From the NCBI GenBank assembly GCA_027704905.1, contig CM051004.1, positions 9,506,010-9,570,009 on the forward strand: DNA of 64,000 nt, written 5' to 3'. The stretch's first letter is position 1. The number at the start of each line of letters is the position of its first letter. A program made the translations under genes and the position numbers. This stretch comes from Muraenolepis orangiensis (Eukaryota > Chordata > Actinopteri > Gadiformes > Muraenolepididae). Of this stretch, positions 1-11,697 are shown one piece after another. The notes under the pieces are model-generated. The model saw only the letters and a program-made list of their open reading frames with translations. It had not been told where the DNA came from and made no database searches.

Positions 1-45
1 GATTATGGTTTCCTGCCCAGGCTCTGTGCTGTCTCTCCCCAGAGT

Positions 46-180
46 TCAACGATAACACAGTAGGACTGCTGAATCAGAAGTTCTGCTATAACACAGTAAG
101 ACTGCTGGATCCTAAGTGCTGCTATATCCCAGTAGGACTGCTGGGCCAGAGGTTCTGCTATAACAAAGTAGGACTGTGGG
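46..180. repeat. 36-bp minisatellite in jak3 intron
   Basis: About 3.5 copies of a 36-bp unit starting CAGTAGGACTGCTG, at 58, 94, 130 and 166, lie in the intron beyond the last visible jak3 exon. Two units of the same family occur in the opposite orientation at about 60325-60395, inside a uhrf1 intron. Confidence 0.8.
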
Positions 181-331
181 ATCGGAAAGAATCTGAGATT
201 ATCGGTGACTCCCCCCCCACCCCCCTAAACTCAGCTGTCTCTATTCCACACTGCTCCTTTCCTCCTGCTCCACCGCTAACTGTTACGGCTCCTCTCCACG
301 ACTGTAAAGTGAACAAAATATTTTGAGTTAC

Positions 332-3300
332 CATGTGTCTGTCATCATTGCCGGTCACCGTGACGACGCGGGTGTCCTGTGACCCCTGGTCATGACACAC
401 TCTCTTCACACTGATGTCGAGGATGTCCTGGAAGTCACAGAAGGTCTGCCACTCCTTTGGAACCACACAACCAAGTCAATAAGTTTGTAGTAGTAGTAGC
501 ACTAGTACTAGTTCTCCTACTACTAGATATGGGTCAATACGGTAGGAAGGAAGGTTTTGGATGTTGTTCATGTGCTTCGTGAATTTGTCTATTATCTTTG
601 GACTGTGGATTGCTTGTTCACCGATGGGATTGCTGTACAAATACGGCTGTACAAAGATACAGAACATGGAGATCATAAGTACATAATAATCACAGTTAAC
701 AATATAATAATAATGTAAAATCCATCAATAATAATAAATACATAAATAATAACCAAACATATATAAATAATAAATAATATTATTAACACAAACAATTGTA
801 TAATAATACAATTTACAACAGAACTAACTAAACTAGTTCCTCACCTGAGTGCTGTTATGGTCCTGGTTCCCGCTGGTTTGAATTCCGGCCTCTCCGGACA
901 CCCGCATTAAGGTGAAGGGGGTGTTGGTGGTCTGGTGAGAGACAGAGGGGTTCACGGTGTACGTCTCGCTGCCCAGGGAGGGCTCGATGGCACCCAGCTC
1001 CATGAGGTACTTGAGCTTGAGGCTGTACTCGTCCACCGAGCAGCTGCCCAGCTTCTTCAGAACCCGCTTAAGCGTGGTGCGGATCCGGTAGCGATCCAGG
1101 CGACTCCGGCGCTGTATGTCCAGACGGTGGAGCTTGGGAAGGCACGATTTGTAGCTAAAAGGGTTTAGGTCAAATCAAATAATAATGATTGTATTTTGTG
1201 AGTGTTATATTCTTTAAACTCTAACTCATAATACAAATGTATACACTAATAATTCATAACAAAAAAACGAATAAAGAAAGAAACTGTTGTACTTTCAATG
1301 ACATGGATGTATGTTTTCGATAAAATAGATTTGTAAGAATCAGAAATTCGTTGTCATTACTGGCCCCTTTGGCTGGTAAGGGAACTGCAGACTGCTCAAG
1401 CTGGAATGCGAGCTCCGTAGTTGGAGACAATAACAATCATAAACTAATGATAGTAATAATCATAAATAAATATCAGACATATAAAAAATGTATGAAATAA
1501 CAGACATTTTTTGCCATAATCCCTGCTTTGAAGTCTGTTTCCTCCCTTTTTCCCGGCCCAGTTCAAATATAATAGAAATCAGCCCGCAGGCTTATCTACG
1601 GAAAGATATGTTCTTTTATAAAGATAATTTTTTTGTTATGGAATCATTGTCTTACAAATATTGTTTGTGAGCATGCTTTGCATAAACATGGGTTAATGCA
1701 AAGCATGCAAGGGTTGTAGTGAAACCAGTAATGTACATTGACCATGTTTTCATCCTTGGATACCTGACAGCCTTGCAGAGCTCTCTCACACTTTGTTTCC
1801 TCTCTTTGGCCATTCTCCATAAGTCCAGCACGGCCAGGCCCAGGCACTCCTCCTGGACACTGAGGGGAGGCGAGACGCCCCCCTCATTTGCCACAAAGTC
1901 CCTGCGACACTGCAGCACGTGCAACACAACACATCCTTAACATGTGGCCCTAAACATTACCGTTTTTTATTAGCTTAGTTTTCTTGAAGACAATTTTATC
2001 CAAAGCAACTTCCAGTCAATTCTGATGCATGTCATTAAGGTAGCAGGTAGAGGGTTAGGGCATCTTGCTGAAGGATGCCTTCAGGTACACTGGCTGCGGA
2101 CACTGGGGATCGAACCTTTCATTTTACCTGGGCGAAGAGATAATCGATGACGGAGTAGTCGAGGACTGGAGTGATTCTGTCTCTGGTCAGGCCATAGCGG
2201 TAGGACGTTCTGGCGGCTTGCCCAAACCAGTTGCTGAAGAAAAACCTTCAGAACCAACATGTCAAGCCCAGGGGTCCATCAATCAGCATAGTACACTCAC
2301 TTGTCAATCAAAGGTTGTAATGTACTTGTCAGTGCACACAATTGGGAATTGCCAGCAATGCAACAGACCAAGCCACATTTTTATCCTGCGAAACCTCCCC
2401 TTTGGTTCATCACTTTGGATACTTGGCAATGTCACTGTACTGCGTCATGCATCATGTCTTTCCTTAAATGAATTAAGCCTAAAGGCCAAATTCTACTTCT
2501 GTGACAAATAGCATAGGTAGGTAGGAAAGCTGCGGGTCTCTACATCACTGACCATTGTGGACTCCGCCGTATGTTATGCACTACAGCTTTTAGTGTCTTA
2601 TTTGCACAACACATTAGAATATTTGCCCCCAATTTCTCCAGCACATGGCATAGTGTTGGTAAGTGAACATAAAAATATAAAAACATCTCCATCTCCATAT
2701 GCCACTGGATGAGTGACTTTTGGAGTATCCCCTAAAGAGGCTGTTTAATTAGGCAAAGGCTATACTCTAGAAGTAGTATCAAGCATGAAGCACGATGTTT
2801 CAAAGCTTCTCATGTTGTAACAGTAGATTATGCAAGCAAGGACAATGGCACGTGAATTTAATTCATCAAATGTGCGTGTATCTTTAAAGACCAACCTGAC
2901 CCTGAAGTGAACGAGTGTGTGTTTCTCTGGGTTGAAGACGTGCGTCGGTGGGTACCAGAAGGAGTGGTCAGAAGAGGACAGAGCGAAGAGGCTGTTATAC
3001 ACAGGAAGGATCCCTGCGGAAAGATCATCACCATATTCAGACAGAATTCTGAATTCAGATCAAAATCTCTCAAATATCTCTCAAAATATTTCTTTATTTT
3101 CTGAAGTTGGAATTTCCTCCTATGCTTTTGCTTAGGAATTTTGTAACATTTTTGAACAATACAAAAGACACAGAGAACAACAAGGAACTGTGTATCATAA
3201 CTTGAGGTTGATAGTATACCGCATCGCTTGGCCGCTTCGGTGCAGATGTTCTCGGCAGTGATTGGGCCAAAGGGCAGGTCTATGGTGATTGCGCTCTTGG

Positions 3301-3418
3301 TGCTGGGTAGGAAGTAGATGTGGAGCTGTGTCCGGGGAGAAGTGCTGGAGCTGGACATGACGCTGTCCCCCCTGCCCCGGCCCACCAGCGGAGCGCACTC
3401 ATCCTCCACAGGATCCAT
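332..3418 (-). CDS. jak3: Janus kinase, jak3-like, N-terminal part (gene continues beyond left edge)
   Basis: Cytoplasmic tyrosine kinase that binds cytokine receptors through its N-terminal FERM/SH2 region; only the FERM part is here. Coding exons, read on the minus strand: 3418-3220, 3013-2896, 2245-2128, 1909-1764, 1154-845 and 454-332. All junction phases agree, giving 338 residues. The start is MDPVEDECAPLV at 3418, resembling the short acidic start of JAK3. Family-like stretches are GILPVYNSLFAL, FFFSNWFGQAARTSYRYGL, LGLAVLDLWRMAKE, SYKSCLPKL and WQTFCDFQDILDISVK. The acceptor at 2245 is AAG and the others are standard. SH2, pseudokinase and kinase domains lie off the window. JAK1, JAK2 or TYK2 are alternatives from sequence alone; the JAK3 call rests on the start and on the neighbours slc5a5, ccdc124 and kcnn1. 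Confidence 0.88.
1985..2115. repeat. Dispersed repeat fragment in jak3 intron
   Basis: The stretch with TTTATCCAAAGCAACTT and then CATCTTGCTGAAGGATGC is a decayed copy of a dispersed fish repeat. Related pieces lie at 18395-18450, 41325-41465, 50540-50585 and 63815-63860, with the shared core CAGACGCTTTTATCCAAA followed by GCGACTTA. It lies between two jak3 exons and has no coding role. Confidence 0.55.
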
Positions 3419-4940
3419 GATGGAACACCTCCGTAAACAAGCGACACAAATGTCATTGCTCCAACGTCATTGGTATTTACTTTATTAACTTTGTTTTTAT
3501 TCATGGTAGCTTGAATGTTTACTTATTTCTATAAACGTAAAACGTAAACAAATAAAAAAATTCTTTGAATGAAATGCATTGTCGTCATATTAACCAGACA
3601 ATACTATATTCCTCGTAAACTCAAATCCCTGCCCTTGTTTCACATCTTTATTTGCGACTCAATTTCCTTTAAGGACTGTTCATGATCAACTTTCCTCTGT
3701 GTGGATCAGAGGCTGTAGATTTAGCTCAACGTTATTTTCCAGATTCTTCCTGGATAGTTCCTGGACACAAACAACATTTGTCTACTACATTTGTAGATTC
3801 TGATGTCTGAAGTTTTAGAACAAAAAAAACAAACATTAGAAACATTTGTTTATATTTGTTTATATATCTTGTGTAAGCATTGCGGTTGATGCTAGCATCG
3901 CAACTAGTGATCTGTTTATCAATTAATGCTACCTCAATTCATCACATTTTCATAGCAAATAACATGTAATGTTTGTTAATAATAATAATAATAATAATAA
4001 ATAATAATAATATAGATCAACCAGTTTTCATTTAACAGCTACACTGCTAAACTGACACGTCCACCCATCTTTTAATTTTACATTTTCAGAAGAGAGAAAA
4101 TGTTGATAATATTCCATCCAGAGGGTTTGCACTGTGTCCCATTTTAGTGAATACAGCATGACACATAACCACTGGGATGGACCTTTATTGTTCACTGCTT
4201 GGCTTCAAGGAATATAGGGAAATCGTTACACTAAAATGATGTGAGATTGCAATGGATCTTGTGGAACATCATTAATTATAACATGGTTGTATAACGTGGT
4301 TATTAATGACCATGGAGGTAAATTACTAATTGCTGTTGCCTACTCAATTAGTGGTCTAACTGGTCCATCGGGTCACTCTAAACCTCCAGAAACGTAAGGG
4401 CCTTAAAAGGAGTGTGAAGACAATTAAAGATGGAACGGGAAGGTATTGAGCAAAGCTTGTCGGTTTTGCTGTACCTCTTATCGTAGCTCTCTGGATTATA
4501 AGGCCACCAGGTATAGGGCAACGGTAGGTGCAAACAGGTGCAAAGAGGTAAAGGTTAGGGTGCATTTGAGTCAGTGGCCTTGTGGTTAGGAGCGCCGTGC
4601 AGGCAGTCTGCTGTGATAACACAACAACCGTAATCAAACATCATGTTAAAAATTCCCCAAAAAAGAATGATAATGTTTTCTGTGACACTGGGTTTTAAGA
4701 AGAATGTTTCGTTAATGTAAATACGTTTTATTTTAGTGTGTTTAGTATTGTATGGCTGGTTGTTGTACCATACTTTTACCATACCATACGTATGTATATA
4801 GTGGCGAACCGTGTCTATCACAACTGGACCTTCTGTAGACCACCACCCCTCCCCCATTCGAAAATGTGGTTCTAATCAGACGGACGTCACGGAGGCAGTC
4901 ACTTGATGCGTTATCTCATTTAGGCAGATAAGATTGTCGC
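3419..4940. other. Upstream flank of jak3; no gene recognised
   Basis: This flank is AT-rich and shows only a short (ATA)n tract at about 3977-4012. The jak3 5' UTR and promoter should lie here, perhaps with a separate non-coding first exon, but I could not place a TATA box or a transcription start. The open frames are short and look non-coding. Confidence 0.5.
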
Positions 4941-5037
4941 AGCCGATAGGCCTATATCACGGCACAGTTGAAAGCCGGAAGTACCCGTTAAAAATCACTG
5001 AAGCAGTGTATCCCAAGTTCCGGTTAATGCATTCACC

Positions 5038-5142
5038 ATGGCGGACAGTTATCGCTGGACAACATCGCTGCATAACCTTCCAAAAGTCGGTCAAGACGAT
5101 GTGGTTCAACTAGTGAATGATCACTACAGTGAAGAAGTCTAA
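5038..5142 (+). CDS. Short ORF inside the inverted-repeat element, 34 codons
   Basis: The ORF starts MADSYRWTTSLHNLP in a strong initiation context (CACCATGG) and ends with TAA at 5140, just before a 12-bp hairpin. It could be the first exon of a lost transposon or captured host gene, or chance. I do not recognise the protein. Its ordinary codon use and strong start context are the only support. Confidence 0.25.
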   Translation: MADSYRWTTSLHNLPKVGQDDVVQLVNDHYSEEV

Positions 5143-5190
5143 ATTGCCCAGCCCTACTTGGGAGTAGGGCTGGGCTTAGTAGTGATTAAA

Positions 5191-5390
5191 ACCAGTGCTT
5201 TTAATCACACACTTACCCGACATTATGTGGCTCTATTCGGATGAGAGATGGAGTGTGTGTGGGGGTTAAGACCAGTGCTTTTAATCACACACATACCCGA
5301 CATTATGTGGCTCTATTCGGATGAGAGATGGAGTGTGTGTGGGGGTCAGGACCAGTGCTTTTAATCACACACATACCCGACATTATTAGC
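5191..5390. repeat. 80-bp tandem repeat, 2.5 copies
   Basis: Units begin ACCAGTGCTTTTAATCACAC at 5191, 5271 and 5351. The period is exactly 80 bp and the copies are nearly identical, so the amplification is recent. The array lies inside the inverted-repeat element. Confidence 0.9.
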
Positions 5391-5686
5391 CTATTCCGCC
5401 CACTTTTCGAGGGGGCGGTGCAAACTGCAGACAAAAGCGCTACCCCTGAGAACATGAAACTAGGGACCTTCATCCTCCTTATCAGCCTCACACAAGACTT
5501 GCGGAGGAGTTTGTCTTTCGGGAAATCGTGTCAACTGAGGTAGGGCTGTCTTTGTTTAGACGTTGAGCAGCCCGGTACACTACAATAACAGCGACAGGGT
5601 AACTACCGGAAGTAAGAGTACACTGCTCTGCGATTTTTAACGTTCTGGAAGCAGGAAGTGTGACATAGGCCTATTGACAAGTTGAC

Positions 5687-6995
5687 CAGTGGCGGGCCGT
5701 GCATTTCACACCCAGGCCTTCAGTGATGTCCTACCTGAATTATTCCACCTCTTAATACCATCATTATGACGCCATGGCTCTAGAAACTATACATTTAGAC
5801 AGAAACGCAGTAGAACCGGGCGTTGCATCACCTTAACATAGTCAAGTACAACAGTTATATTAATATTTCCGAAGCATTTATAATCAATAAATCCGCATTT
5901 ACAATTAAGAGTGTTAAACTACCAGCTTTAGATCACTTGGATACAGTCAAAACTTTAAAATAAAAGGCGCTTTTAAGGGATTAGTCTACAAAGTTTTATT
6001 AAGTCCACCAAAAGTATGTGAGCTTTAACAAGTTTGTTCACTAAACAGCGCATTGTCGCACCCAAAGCAGTTTAATTTAAGAAACGTGACGATAAAGACA
6101 CAAACTATTCACTGAAAATAAAAATAAAAACAAATCATTTGCATTTGTTCATGAGGATATATTTGCGACAGTGGTGAAAGTGTATTCCTAGCCTTGAATG
6201 TCCACTTTGATAAAGGTTCAACCAAAACAATTCAACAAGTCTCCTTGAGTACTTTTACTGCACAGCTGAGCCAGTGCCCCACACACATCTCTACATCTCT
6301 TACAGAAGCATCAAACATTTATTTTTTATATATATTTGTCATTTTAATTCCATATATATTAATTCGTTAATATTGATTCAATATTAACGAAATAAAATGA
6401 CAAAAATATATTAAAAAATAATGCTTTGTACTCACCAAAACAACTGATTATTTGAACACAAAATCCATCCTGCTTTCTTTCCTCAAGAAGACTTCAATGA
6501 CTCTGTTGTACAGTTTATCTGTGAGTTTCAGTTCCAAAAAAACAGCTTGTAGAAATCTACACGAATTTGCTTGTTCAAGTTCAGTTTGCTAGCTCTGCAT
6601 AGCTCTGCCTCTCAATAGCGCGTATCCAATCAAAAGACGTGCACGTGCTGATGTTATCGTACGCCAGCTAGCTTGCGCTGAGCTGGCGCCGGTGTCGCCA
6701 ACTAGAAATGCCAGGCGTTGATTCTGAAGGCGTTAAAGCAGATTTCTTGGACCCTGGCACACATCATGGCTGAAATATGATTGGATAAAATATCTAACAT
6801 AAAGGCCAGCCCTCTAAATCTCAATCTGAGGCTGGAAGCAGCGCAACCAAGAGGAAAGCTATGAAATGAAGATAATAGACTATGGGGAATATTGTAATAC
6901 ATATTTGTGGAAAAAAGATATCAAAATTAAATTTATATTCTGATGATGTTTAGGCCAGCAGAGAAGGCCTTGCTGGCCCTGACGGCCCACCACTG
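5687..6995 (-). mobile_element. hAT DNA transposon remnant with 8-bp target duplication
   Basis: The element starts CAGTGGCGGGCCGT and ends ACGGCCCACCACTG, an imperfect inverted pair typical of hAT elements. It is flanked by a perfect 8-bp duplication AAGTTGAC (5679-5686 and 6996-7003). On the minus strand, about 6448-6545, is a relic of the transposase C-terminus that ends DFVFK and a stop. A closely related relic lies at 7477-7690. At 1.3 kb it is far too short to encode a full transposase. Confidence 0.9.
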
Positions 6996-7094
6996 AAGTT
7001 GACCATAGTTGGCAAAGCACTGTCCATGTAGTGAAGTAACAGCACAACACAGCACCACCACACACAGGCTATCGATGAAAGGGACAGTCTAAAA

Positions 7095-7294
7095 CGCTTA
7101 ATGTGAAAAGGCTAACTGACGTAACTTAAAGTTCCAAAACAGCGATCAATAATCACCAAATGTATCTGGCATGTCTTGTCAAAATATCTTGACAGGTGAA
7201 AGTGCTAATGACAAGACATATGCCAGAGAAATTTGGTGATTATTGATCACGGTTTTTTAACCCTTAGTTACGTTAAGCCTTTTCACATTAAGCG
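7095..7294. repeat. Long inverted repeat: about 86-bp arms, 29-nt loop
   Basis: The arms are 7095-7180 and 7210-7294. They pair nearly perfectly at the base (CGCTTAATGTGAAAAGGC with its complement) and near the loop (GATCAATAATCACCAAAT with its complement), with an indel between. It looks like a fold-back MITE. A transcript would form a long hairpin. Confidence 0.85.
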
Positions 7295-7476
7295 ATGCAA
7301 AGAAAGATCAAGTCAAAACTCTCAATTTAAATGAACAACAATGCTTAACAAACTCAAGACAGCCATTAAACAATCATTCAACAAGTGTGTGGAAACTAAA
7401 TGCAACAACCAGCTCAACGAGATGCAACACTCTGCCAAAACCAGCAAAGACTAATTAGTCTCACTCACCATGATGT

Positions 7477-8212
7477 TCACTTAAAGACAAAATCCATTCT
7501 CCTGTCCTTCTGGATGAATGTTTCGACAACCCGGTCATAAAGCTGATCACTGCTTTTCAGATCCAAAATAAGTTGCCTTTCAATAGCTATGGAAGCTAAT
7601 GCAGTGAGTCAGGATTGTCCTGTTCTGTTCCTCCATATGTTTTTATCCGTTTTAGGGCGGAAAATGTCCTTTCCACAGATGCAGTGGTGCCGGGGATCGT
7701 TAAAACTTTTTTATAATGTCAATCTTTTCACTGAATGGTCATCTTGAAGAGGGTACTAACAACAATTCCGCAACAACATCATCTTCACCTGTTGCCATTT
7801 CAACGTAAAAAACCTACGTAGAAAAAAAACAACGTAGCACTAAGCTAGATCCTGTCTCGAGCCAGTGAACTAAATGGACCTTCTTGAGTACTATGGAACT
7901 GTGGGGAAATATGAAAGAATATGCTCATTGGCTACAAACCAATATATGATTGGTTGATCAAATAGTCAATCCAAACGTACGCTCTCATTCAGTTTAAGGG
8001 CCAAAGCATTCGCGAGGACCGAGAAAGACAAGCAAATCAACGTAAAACTGTAATATAATAGATCAACAACACATATACGATTCTCATTCATTCATTTTAG
8101 TTCAATTGTATTACATTTTATTTAATACAATTTTATTTATTTATACTTTGTTTCATCTGAGTGTTCCAGGGTCTTCTCTGAATACCTTGAAGGCCCTGAC
8201 GCTTCACCACTG
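7477..8212 (-). mobile_element. Second hAT relic with transposase C-terminal fragment
   Basis: On the minus strand, 7690 down to the stop at 7477, with frame breaks, are the hAT dimerisation motif SVERTFSALKRIK and an ending MDFVFK then stop. The outer end at about 8175-8212 finishes CCCTGACGCTTCACCACTG and matches the 5' end of the hAT at 5687-6995. The other end is not evident. This is a degenerate copy related to its neighbour. Confidence 0.65.
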
Positions 8213-9788
8213 GTATATACCATACATACTACCATACAAAAATAATACTATGCATTGTTTTTATAATACAACTAATAATTTGAACGACCCAGACTTGTTA
8301 CAAACCGGTTTTCAAACTGGTTAAGATGCAGGCTAAAAGCTTAGGGTTCTAGTAAAAACAACAAACTATGATTAGATGGTTACAACTCTGGTTACTTTGT
8401 TATACATGACCCAGCCTAGTCCCAAACAAACAAAGGTATCAAATGATATAAAAGGAAGCTTTTAAAAAGATTAACACATACGTGTATATGCAGGCTTACT
8501 GTATACAGTATACTCGTACATCACTCATCCAACAAATCATAAATGTTGTTCCTTTTACCTTCTGTTTGGTGCAGTTCTTCTCTGAATATATTGTGGAACG
8601 TTTAAAGCCAGTGTGAGCAGGAAGCCAGAATGCTTATTTCCTGCTTTCTAAAATCGAGATAGTGATGATGCAACACAAGTCCTACAATTGGATTCTCTAC
8701 CACTCTTACCTGTGTTTAGTTTATGTAATGATTATATTGAAAAAATCATCCGAGGTAGTATTTGTCCTACTCTTAATAGAACTTAATCGAACTATGTATA
8801 TATATGTATAAATAAATAATCATATGTCTATAAGAAATGATGGTAAGCGATGGTAAGCGAGAGTATGACATCTTGATGTGTGACATGATGTCATATCATA
8901 TAAATTTGTACAATTTATAATTAACATCATGATCTATGACACACGTAGGTCTACGTGATACATGTAAGCCTATGTAACGTTTTTTGTAACCATTTGTCAT
9001 TGTATCATATGTCACATTGTAGGCCTTCCAAATATTTAATATCATCTCATCATATGTTGTGAGCCTATCATGAACACAGAGAAATATATCATTTCATATT
9101 AACTGTATATTTTATAATGTCTATGTAATATATGGACTCTTCTGGATTCAGAGAACAGCTTTGCTCTGCGGTTTGGGTTTCCTCTCGCATGCGATGGTTT
9201 TGTTTTTGGTGGTGGTTTAACAGCTTCCTGTTTCTCCCAGTTACAAAAGTACCCTGTGCTTTCGTTGTCTGTAGCCTTTTTCGTTTGCTCTGTGGCTATT
9301 TATGAACCTTCACTGAACCAGGTGTTAAACAAAAATACTTTTTGGCATCACTTCTTTGAGGGAGAAAATCGGATATGGCCGACGTTGGATAACGCTGAAT
9401 CAAAAGAAGTAAAAACTAGTGTAATATGTTTGCATAAAATAGGACTACAATGTGGTGGAAGTATACAGTTTATACATTGTGAGGTGGAATTAAGCAAATA
9501 GACATTTTTTCCATCTAATCTCTGAGCTCTTGGCTGTTTGAGCTGCTAAGGGCTGGGCTGCTGCGGTGCAGTCACAGTGAGTAGGCCTATTTATTTGACA
9601 TTTGATATTTACATATTACAATCTTATCATCATTGCTGTTCTCATCATAGCTCTATATTAAAGAAAAAAAACAGACCTGGCTGAAACACCTTGTTTGGAC
9701 AATAGTCTACATTTTAGTTAATTTTAGTAACTACTAGTTATCAAAAAGATGTTTAATAGCCGATTATGACTTCTCAAGTCAAGTCAAG
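8213..9788. other. Intergenic, no gene recognised
   Basis: AT-rich DNA with many short TA-rich words and no convincing coding frame, RNA gene or complete repeat. The ORF at 9256-9501 has no recognisable domain. The last bases before 9789 are CAAGTCAAGTCAAGTG, a short tandem word that recurs at 16815-16835. Confidence 0.5.
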
Positions 9789-10208
9789 TGTCACGGGTTA
9801 GGTTTGGACCCAAATGCTGCACACAGACACCAAAGGCAGATAGTGGTATTTATTGCGATAAATATCACACAGACTGGGACAGGCAGAGACGTAGTCGGGG
9901 ACAGGCAGGTGATCAGAACCGGGGCTGGGTAGACAAACCAGGCAGGGACAGGCAGAAGCGTAGTCAGGGACGGGCGGTAGATCAGGAACCAGACAGGGCG
10001 GGCGGGTCCAGGGCAGGCAGGGTCGGCAACGGGAATCAGTCCGGGTACGCTGGAGAGTCTGTGTCATCAGGAGCAATCTGGCAAAGTATGAGTGTGCGGG
10101 TAGACTTAAATAGGCCGGTTAATTATCATGCACTGCAGGTGTGGGGGAAATGTAAATGCAGGTTGACGCTGCCCCCTAGTGGAGGCAGGGTGAATAGCCA
10201 TTGTGACA
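9789..10208 (-). repeat. 3' LTR of the Ty3/gypsy element
   Basis: 420 bp with the inverted hexamer TGTCAC ... GTGACA at its ends. The inner end abuts the C-rich (on plus) polypurine tract. No second copy is found at the other side of the internal region, so neither LTR divergence nor a target duplication can be scored. Confidence 0.85.
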
Positions 10209-10324
10209 GAACCCCCCCCTTAAGGGACGGCTCCTGACGTCCCCAAAAACAACAACAACCACAAAACAACAAAACAAAAAACTGTCCTACTGAGTTGGGT
10301 GGGTGGTGGGGGCCTGGAGGAGGG

Positions 10325-11227
10325 TCAGTACTCGTCAGAGACGTCCATGTCCACCTCCTCCTCCGCTTCCTGAGGGTTCTCGCTCTCATCCGAGGAAGGC
10401 CCCTCCCCGTCCTCCTCGGAGGTGTCTGACACCCCGAGGAACGGAATCTCTGTGGTGGTGCCAGCTGCCGAAGCGGTTGACCTGGCTGGCTGGTCGGGGT
10501 GGCGTTGATGGAAACACCTAATGAGGTCCTTGTCTAAAATATGCCGGGCCGGAACCCACGACCTCTCCTCCGGGCCGTACCCCCTCCAATCGACCAGGTA
10601 CTGGAGGCCCCTCTTACGACGACGGGAACGCAGTAGGCGGCGGACGGAGTAAACCGGGCCGCCATCGATGACTCTGGGTGGAGGTGGAGCAGCCGGGACC
10701 AGCGGACTCACCCTAGCTGGCTTGACCCTGGACACATGGAAGGTCGGGTGAATCCGCATAGACCGGGGCAGCTTAAGCCTAACTGCCACCGGGTTGAAGA
10801 CCTTCAGGACCTCGAAAGGGCCAATAAATCTAGGCGCCAACTTGTTGGACTCCACCCGCAATGGTATGTCCCGAGTGGACAGCCATACCTTCTGGACCAC
10901 CTGGTAGGTAGGGCCCTCGGAACGACGGCGGTTGGCAGTTGAGGCGTACCGGTTGACCGAGCGGAGGAGCGAAGCTCTGGCTTGGGTCCAGGTCCGACGA
11001 CAGCGACGGATGAAGGCCTGGACAGACGGGAAGGAGACCTCCTTCTCCAGGGCCGGGAATAGCGGAGGCTGGAATCTGTAAGCACACTGGAAAGGGGATA
11101 GTCCAGTGGCCGAGCTGACCAGCGTGTCTGACCCACAGGAGTTGTTTTGAGCAGGAGGAGGGGTGCTTGGTGACGGTGCACCGCAGCGCTGTCTCCATCT
11201 CCTGGTTCTTCCGCTCCGTCTACCCAT
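10325..11227 (-). pseudogene. gypsy pol: end of integrase plus chromodomain
   Basis: An open frame of about 300 codons. Its first part is shifted or non-homologous. From about 11140 it reads as the integrase C-terminal region (SATGLSPFQCAY, LAPRFIGPFEVLK, HPTFHVSRVKP). It then has a chromodomain (about 10660-10510) with YLVDWRGYGPEERSWVPA, and an acidic tail ending DEY at 10325. Chromodomains in this position define chromoviruses and are thought to guide integration toward particular chromatin. It is part of a defective element. Confidence 0.85.
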
Positions 11228-11543
11228 TGGATTGGGGGTGGAACCCAGACGACAGGCTGACGGTGGCCCCGATCAGCGAGCAGAACTCCCTCCAAAACAC
11301 CGACGTGGACTGGGGCCCCCGGTCGGAGACCACGTCGGTGGCAAGACCATGTAGCCGGAAGACATGACTCAAGACCAGTTCAGCTGTCTCCTTGGCCGAG
11401 GGGAGTTTGGGCAGGGGAATGAAGTGGGCCATCTTGCTGAACCAATCCACCACTGTCAGGGTGGCGGTGTGTCCGTTGGACAGTGGCAGACCGGTAACCA
11501 AGTCCAGGGATATGTGGGACCAGGGACGATGGGGCACAGGCAA
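11220..11543 (-). pseudogene. gypsy pol: integrase catalytic core
   Basis: The frame shows the integrase core with ISLDLVTGLP, TVVDWFSKMAHFIPLPK, DVVSDRGPQSTS and GFHPQSNG, as in gypsy DDE integrases. It is separated by frame breaks from the RNase H frame upstream and the chromodomain frame downstream. Confidence 0.88.
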
Positions 11544-11697
11544 AGGCTGCAGGATACCCGCAGGAGCCGATGAGAGGGCTTATGCTGGTTGCAAACCGGA
11601 CAGGCGTTGACAAACTCCCGCGTGTCCTCCTCCATGGTGGTCCACCAGAATCTCTGCTGCAGGACCCCCTTGCAGGCGTGTTGAATCCCTCCACAAA

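Larger units (their letters stand above)
4945..5675. mobile_element. Non-autonomous element with about 60-bp inverted ends
   Basis: The left end (about 4945-5012) and right end (about 5617-5675) are imperfect inverted repeats. ATAGGCCTAT sits at both outer ends, and GATTTTTAACG on the right is the complement of CGTTAAAAATC on the left. The inside holds a 34-codon ORF (5038-5142), a 12-bp perfect hairpin (5146-5175) and 2.5 copies of an 80-bp tandem unit. The right end stops a few bases before the hAT at 5687. I do not recognise the superfamily and saw no clear target duplication. Confidence 0.6.

Noticed and set aside
2065..2511. 148-codon plus-strand ORF
   Set aside because: It is antisense to a jak3 exon plus intron, with no family resemblance.
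9788..10237. 149-codon plus-strand ORF
   Set aside because: It lies within the gypsy LTR, on the wrong strand, and has no domain.
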